Assembly: GCA_037044955.1 (NCBI GenBank)
Contig: JBAOHX010000003.1
Location: 62,001-126,000 of the forward strand
Source of the DNA: JAJXWB01 sp037044955
GTDB lineage: Bacteria > Pseudomonadota > Alphaproteobacteria > Rhizobiales > Beijerinckiaceae
Direction: 5' to 3'
Length of the DNA stretch: 64,000 nucleotides
A program made the translations under genes and the position numbers. A model generated the notes under the pieces. That model saw only the letters and a list, made by a program, of their open reading frames with translations, did not search any database and was not told where the DNA came from. Shown piece after piece: positions 60,943 through 64,000 of this stretch. Numbering within the stretch: position 1 is the first letter of the stretch; every line of letters starts with the position of its first letter.

Positions 60943-61917
60943 TCAGCCCTTCACCGCCGCCACGAGCGCATCGAGCGCCGCAGGCGCGCGCGCCAGCCCC
61001 ATGTGATCCACGCCGGGGATGACGGCAAGCTGCGCCTGCGCCGCCGTCTTCGCCACCTCGGCATAGCGCGCGGCGAACATCAGTTCGTCCTTCTCGCCGG
61101 CCACGATGGCGACCGGCTGCGGGATGCCGGAGAGATCGCGGTAGCGCATGTCTTTCGGCCCGAAGCTCGACAGCAGGTTGAAGGAATATTGGGTGGTCGC
61201 ATAGCGCCGGATTTCGGCGGGCAGGCCGTAGGCGATCACCGGCAGCGCGCCGCAGCAGTCGACGCCGGCGCGGTGCAGGATCGTCAGCGCGATGATTCGC
61301 GGCAGATCGACATTGGCCCAGCGCGCATCGCCCGACGAGGGCCGCGACGTCGGCGCATCCGTGCCGAGAAAGGGCGAAGCCAGCACGAAGCGCGAGAACT
61401 TCGCGCCGAGCGGCGTGTGCGCGACCCGCGCGACAAAGCCGCCGCCCATCGAGAAGCCGACGAGCGCGGGTTTGTCGGCGAGTTTAAGGTGATCCATGAG
61501 GTCGGCGAGATCGTCTTCGCTCTGGCCGATATAGGCGACATCGCCGCGCGCGCCGGACGCGCCGTGGCCGCGCATGTCCACGGCGATGGCGCGCACGCCT
61601 GCCGCCGCCAGCGCGCGCCCGAGCGGAACCTGGTTGAGCGAATGCCCGGCGGACCCGTGGATCAGGATCGCCGCCGGTCCGCTGGCGCCGGCGGCAGGCT
61701 CGAACACGCGATAGCCGATCTGCGTGCCGTCCCGGGCCGGGAAATAGGACAGCGCCGGCGCGTCCGTCGCGTCGATCTTCCGGGCGCCCTGCTGGATCGA
61801 GGCCAGCGGCGGCGGCGGGACGAGCGGCTGGGCGATCATGGCGACGAGCACGGCAGTGGCGAAGCCGGCGAGAGCGAGGAGGACGATCAGAGGGCGGAGA
61901 AGGAGGCGTTTGAACAT
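60943..61917 (-). CDS. Alpha/beta hydrolase with membrane anchor
   Basis: A 324-residue serine hydrolase with an N-terminal membrane segment (PLIVLLALAGFATAVLVAMI). The oxyanion loop is AAILIHGSAGHSLNQ, the nucleophile elbow VGFSMGGGFVA (GxSxG, about residue 157), the acid is probably in AGEKDEL and the histidine in GVDHMGLAR. No lipid or ester substrate can be assigned. It is the first gene of an operon with the membrane protein and the winged-helix regulator. Confidence 0.85.
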   Translation of the reverse strand: MFKRLLLRPLIVLLALAGFATAVLVAMIAQPLVPPPPLASIQQGARKIDATDAPALSYFPARDGTQIGYRVFEPAAGASGPAAILIHGSAGHSLNQVPLGRALAAAGVRAIAVDMRGHGASGARGDVAYIGQSEDDLADLMDHLKLADKPALVGFSMGGGFVARVAHTPLGAKFSRFVLASPFLGTDAPTSRPSSGDARWANVDLPRIIALTILHRAGVDCCGALPVIAYGLPAEIRRYATTQYSFNLLSSFGPKDMRYRDLSGIPQPVAIVAGEKDELMFAARYAEVAKTAAQAQLAVIPGVDHMGLARAPAALDALVAAVKG

Positions 61918-61939
61918 CGCGGTAATTTCCAGATAACTC

Positions 61940-61953
61940 TACTATGCAGAGTA
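61940..61953. promoter_or_regulatory. Palindrome TACT-N6-AGTA in the hydrolase promoter
   Basis: On the minus strand TACTCTGCATAGTA has perfect TACT/AGTA ends and a TGCA centre with one mismatched pair. It lies about 22 bases before the ATG of the hydrolase, in an AT-rich stretch that may hold the promoter. The regulator encoded at the end of the operon is the natural candidate to bind it. Confidence 0.5.
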
Positions 61954-61974
61954 ATCTAAAATAATACGCCGTCA

Positions 61975-62049
61975 AGCCGGGACCGCCGGCTTCCAGCCGG
62001 CATCAAAAGTCGGGCGTATCGAGCCGGCCGGAGGCCGGCGATCCCGGCT
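61975..62049. repeat. Inverted repeat at the 3' end of priA
   Basis: AGCCGGGACCGCCGGC at 61975 and GCCGGCGATCCCGGCT at 62034 are inverted copies (15 of 16 pairs). Smaller hairpins GCCGGCTTCCAGCCGGC and GCCGGCCGGAGGCCGGC lie inside. The right arm overlaps the priA stop codon. It looks like a REP-type element, and may also end transcription. Confidence 0.65.
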
Positions 62050-64000
62050 ACAGGAAGCTCATGGGATCGACGTCGACTTGCGCGCGCACATTGCCACGCT
62101 CTTTCGGCCCGGCCGCCAGCATCGCGCGCAGGAAAGCCTGCACGTCCGCGCCGCGCGGCGCCCGCACCAGCAGGCGGAAGCGGTGGCGGCCGCGCACCAT
62201 GGCGATGGGCGCTTCGGCGGGGCCGAGCACGACGATTTCGTCTTGCGTGGGCAGGCCGCCGGCGGGCGCGACACGAAAGCGCGGGTCGGCCGGCAAGTCC
62301 CAGGCCGCGCGAACCAGAGCGCGGGCGTGCGCCTCGGCCGCGGCGCGATCCGTGCCGGACACGACGATCGCCGCCAGCCGCGAGAACGGCGGCAAATGCG
62401 CGTTCTCGCGTGAAAAGATTTCCTCGGCGTAGAACTTTCTCCTGGTCGCCCGAGATCAGCGCCCGGATCACGGGATGGTCGGGCTGGAAGGTCTGCACCA
62501 GCCCGCGCCCCGGTTTTTCGCCGCGCCCGGCGCGGCCGGTGACCTGTTGCAGCAACTGGAACGTGCGCTCGGCGGCGCGGGGATCGGAGGAGGAGAGGCC
62601 GACATCGGCGTCCACCACGCCGACCAGCGTGAGATGCGGGAAATTATGGCCTTTCGCCACGAGCTGCGTGCCGATGACGATATCGAAGGCGCCGGCCGCG
62701 ATCTCCTCGATCTCGCGCCTGAGCCTCTCCGTCCCGCCGGGAAAATCGGACGACAGGGTCAGCGTGCGGGCGTCGGGAAAGAGCGTCGCGACCTCCTCGG
62801 CCAGCCGCTCGACGCCCGGCCCGCAGGCCATCAGCGAATCGGCGGTGTCGCATTCCGGGCAGGCGTCCGGCCGGCGTTCGACATGGCCGCAATGGTGGCA
62901 GACGAGCGCGCGGCGGAAGCGGTGCTCGACCAGCCACGCCGTGCAGTTCGGGCACTGGAAACGGTGGCCGCAGGCGCGGCAGAGCGTCAGCGGCGCAAAG
63001 CCCCGGCGGTTGAGGAAGAGCAGGACCTGCTCGTTCGCGGCGATCGTCTCGGACATGGCCAGCGCGAGAACGGGCGAAATCCACTTGCCGCGCTCCGGCG
63101 CCGAACGCCGCAGGTCGATCGCGGCGAGCGCGGGCAGCGTCCGCCCGCCGTGGCGCTCGGGCAGGCGCAGCCAGCCGTAGCGGCCCTGCTCGGCGTTGAC
63201 GCGCGTCTCGATCGAGGGCGTGGCGGAGGCGAGCGCGACCGCGATGTTCTCGGTCCGGGCGCGCACCACCGCCATGTCGCGCGCATGATAGGAGACGCCG
63301 TCCTCCTGCTTGTAGGCGGCCTCGTGTTCTTCATCGACGACGATGACGCGCAGGTCGGCGAAGGGCAGGAACAGGGCCGAGCGCGCGCCCGCGACCACCC
63401 TGACCGCGCCATCCGCCACGCCCGTCCAGATGCGCGCGCGCTTGCGGCCGGAAACGCCGGAATGCCATTCGGCCGGCCGCACGCCGAAGCGCGCCGCGAA
63501 ACGGTCGAGGAATTGCGCGGTGAGCGCGATTTCCGGCATCAGGATCAGGGCCTGCCCGCCATCGCGGATCGCGGCGGCGACCGCCTCGAAATAGACTTCC
63601 GTCTTGCCGGAGCCGGTGACGCCCTCGAGCAGGGTCGCGGAGAATTTTCGCGCCCGCACGGCCTCGGCGAGCGCGTCCGCCGCCTGCCGTTGTTCAGGGG
63701 CCAGCGCCGGCGTCGCGAAATCGGGGTCGGGCGTCTCGGCGACCGCCTCGGGCGGCAGGGCAAGCGCTTCCAGCGCGCCGCAATCGACCAGCGAATCGAT
63801 GACGCCGGCCGAACAGGCGGCGGCCTCCGCCAGCGCCGATTTCGAGCGCGCGAAACCATCCGCCGCCACCGCCAGAACGCGGGCGCGGGCGGGCGTGAGC
63901 CGCTCCGGCGCGGCATCCGTCGCGCGGTAGCCGAGCCGGACCGGATCGGGGCCGAGATCGTCGGCGGCGCGGATCGCCATGCGCAGAACCATGCCGCGCG
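62048..64000 (-). CDS. priA: Primosomal protein N' (replication restart helicase), 5' end beyond window; one-base frame break
   Basis: PriA is a 3'-5' helicase that restarts collapsed replication forks. This window contains about 650 of its roughly 730 residues; the N-terminal DNA-binding part lies beyond 64000. Seen are Walker A LLEGVTGSGKTEVYFEAV, the DEEH box IVVDEEHEAAYKQEDG, the zinc-binding cysteines (CRACGHRFQCPNCTAWL and CHHCGHVERRPDACPECD) and LVGVVDADVGLSSSDPRAAE with TGRAGRGEKPG (motif VI). The frame breaks at about 62436; removing one base gives the expected EKFYAEEIFSRENAHxPPFS type of join (here KFYAEEIFSRE). The C-terminal domain continues in the second frame to 62048. Confidence 0.93.

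Overview
The window is GC-rich, densely coded chromosomal DNA from an alphaproteobacterium, most likely of the order Hyphomicrobiales (Rhizobiales). The evidence is the phaB-phaA gene pair divergent from phaR next to ispA, mtgA and rpmF, the split atpHAGDC operon without Fo genes, a Zur regulator with an HxH-rich N-terminus, and the palindromic intergenic repeats. The genus cannot be fixed from this sequence. No phage, insertion sequence, CRISPR array or rRNA was seen. One tRNA gene (Leu-CAA) is present.

Layout. 1-9 kb: an old-yellow-enzyme reductase, a methyltransferase, a carboxymuconolactone-decarboxylase-like protein, a DUF350 / small Gly-Ser-rich protein / glutathionylspermidine-synthase-like operon, bdhA with a patatin-like protein, zur and ispG. 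9-18.4 kb: GNAT, a DUF1345 membrane protein carrying a dockerin-like calcium loop, ispA, mtgA, rpmF, an Mrr-like nuclease, the polyhydroxybutyrate genes phaB, phaA and phaR, and a PAS-GGDEF-EAL protein. 18.4-21.4 kb: a methyltransferase/NAD-binding pair, an HpcH/HpaI aldolase and a TMEM175-like channel.

21.4-33.9 kb is a nitrous oxide respiration island: SCO-type copper chaperone and a UbiE-like methyltransferase on the plus strand, facing a minus-strand operon nosZ, two dihaem cytochromes c, nosB, nosD, nosG, nosH, nosF, nosY, nosL and a TlpA-like thioredoxin. The Sec-type leader of NosZ, the presence of nosB, nosG and nosH, and the absence of nosR and nosX mark it as clade II (atypical), which is unusual for this class. 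34-37.5 kb is modEABC for molybdate. 37.7-40.3 kb holds a translationally coupled orphan solute-binding protein and a dihaem peroxidase-like protein behind a well-formed inverted repeat. 40.4-44.6 kb: tRNA-Leu, a DedA-family protein, dsbB, rlmN (with a palindromic repeat inserted in frame) and an internally deleted CoxL-like gene.

44.7-53 kb is an organosulfonate region: xsc, an MFS permease, a GMC flavoprotein dehydrogenase, a divergent IclR regulator, a class III aminotransferase and ackA. This matches the known isethionate (iseR/iseU/iseJ) and taurine routes, which converge on sulfoacetaldehyde. 53-60 kb: an AMP-forming acyl-CoA ligase directly behind atpHAGDC. 60-64 kb: a hydrolase / membrane protein / winged-helix regulator operon and the 3' part of priA.

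Caution on sequence quality: ten genes contain a total of ten single-base frame breaks (nine insertions, one deletion; two of them in nosZ), including the indispensable atpD and priA. These are more likely base-calling or assembly errors than real pseudogenes. I joined the frames when describing products.
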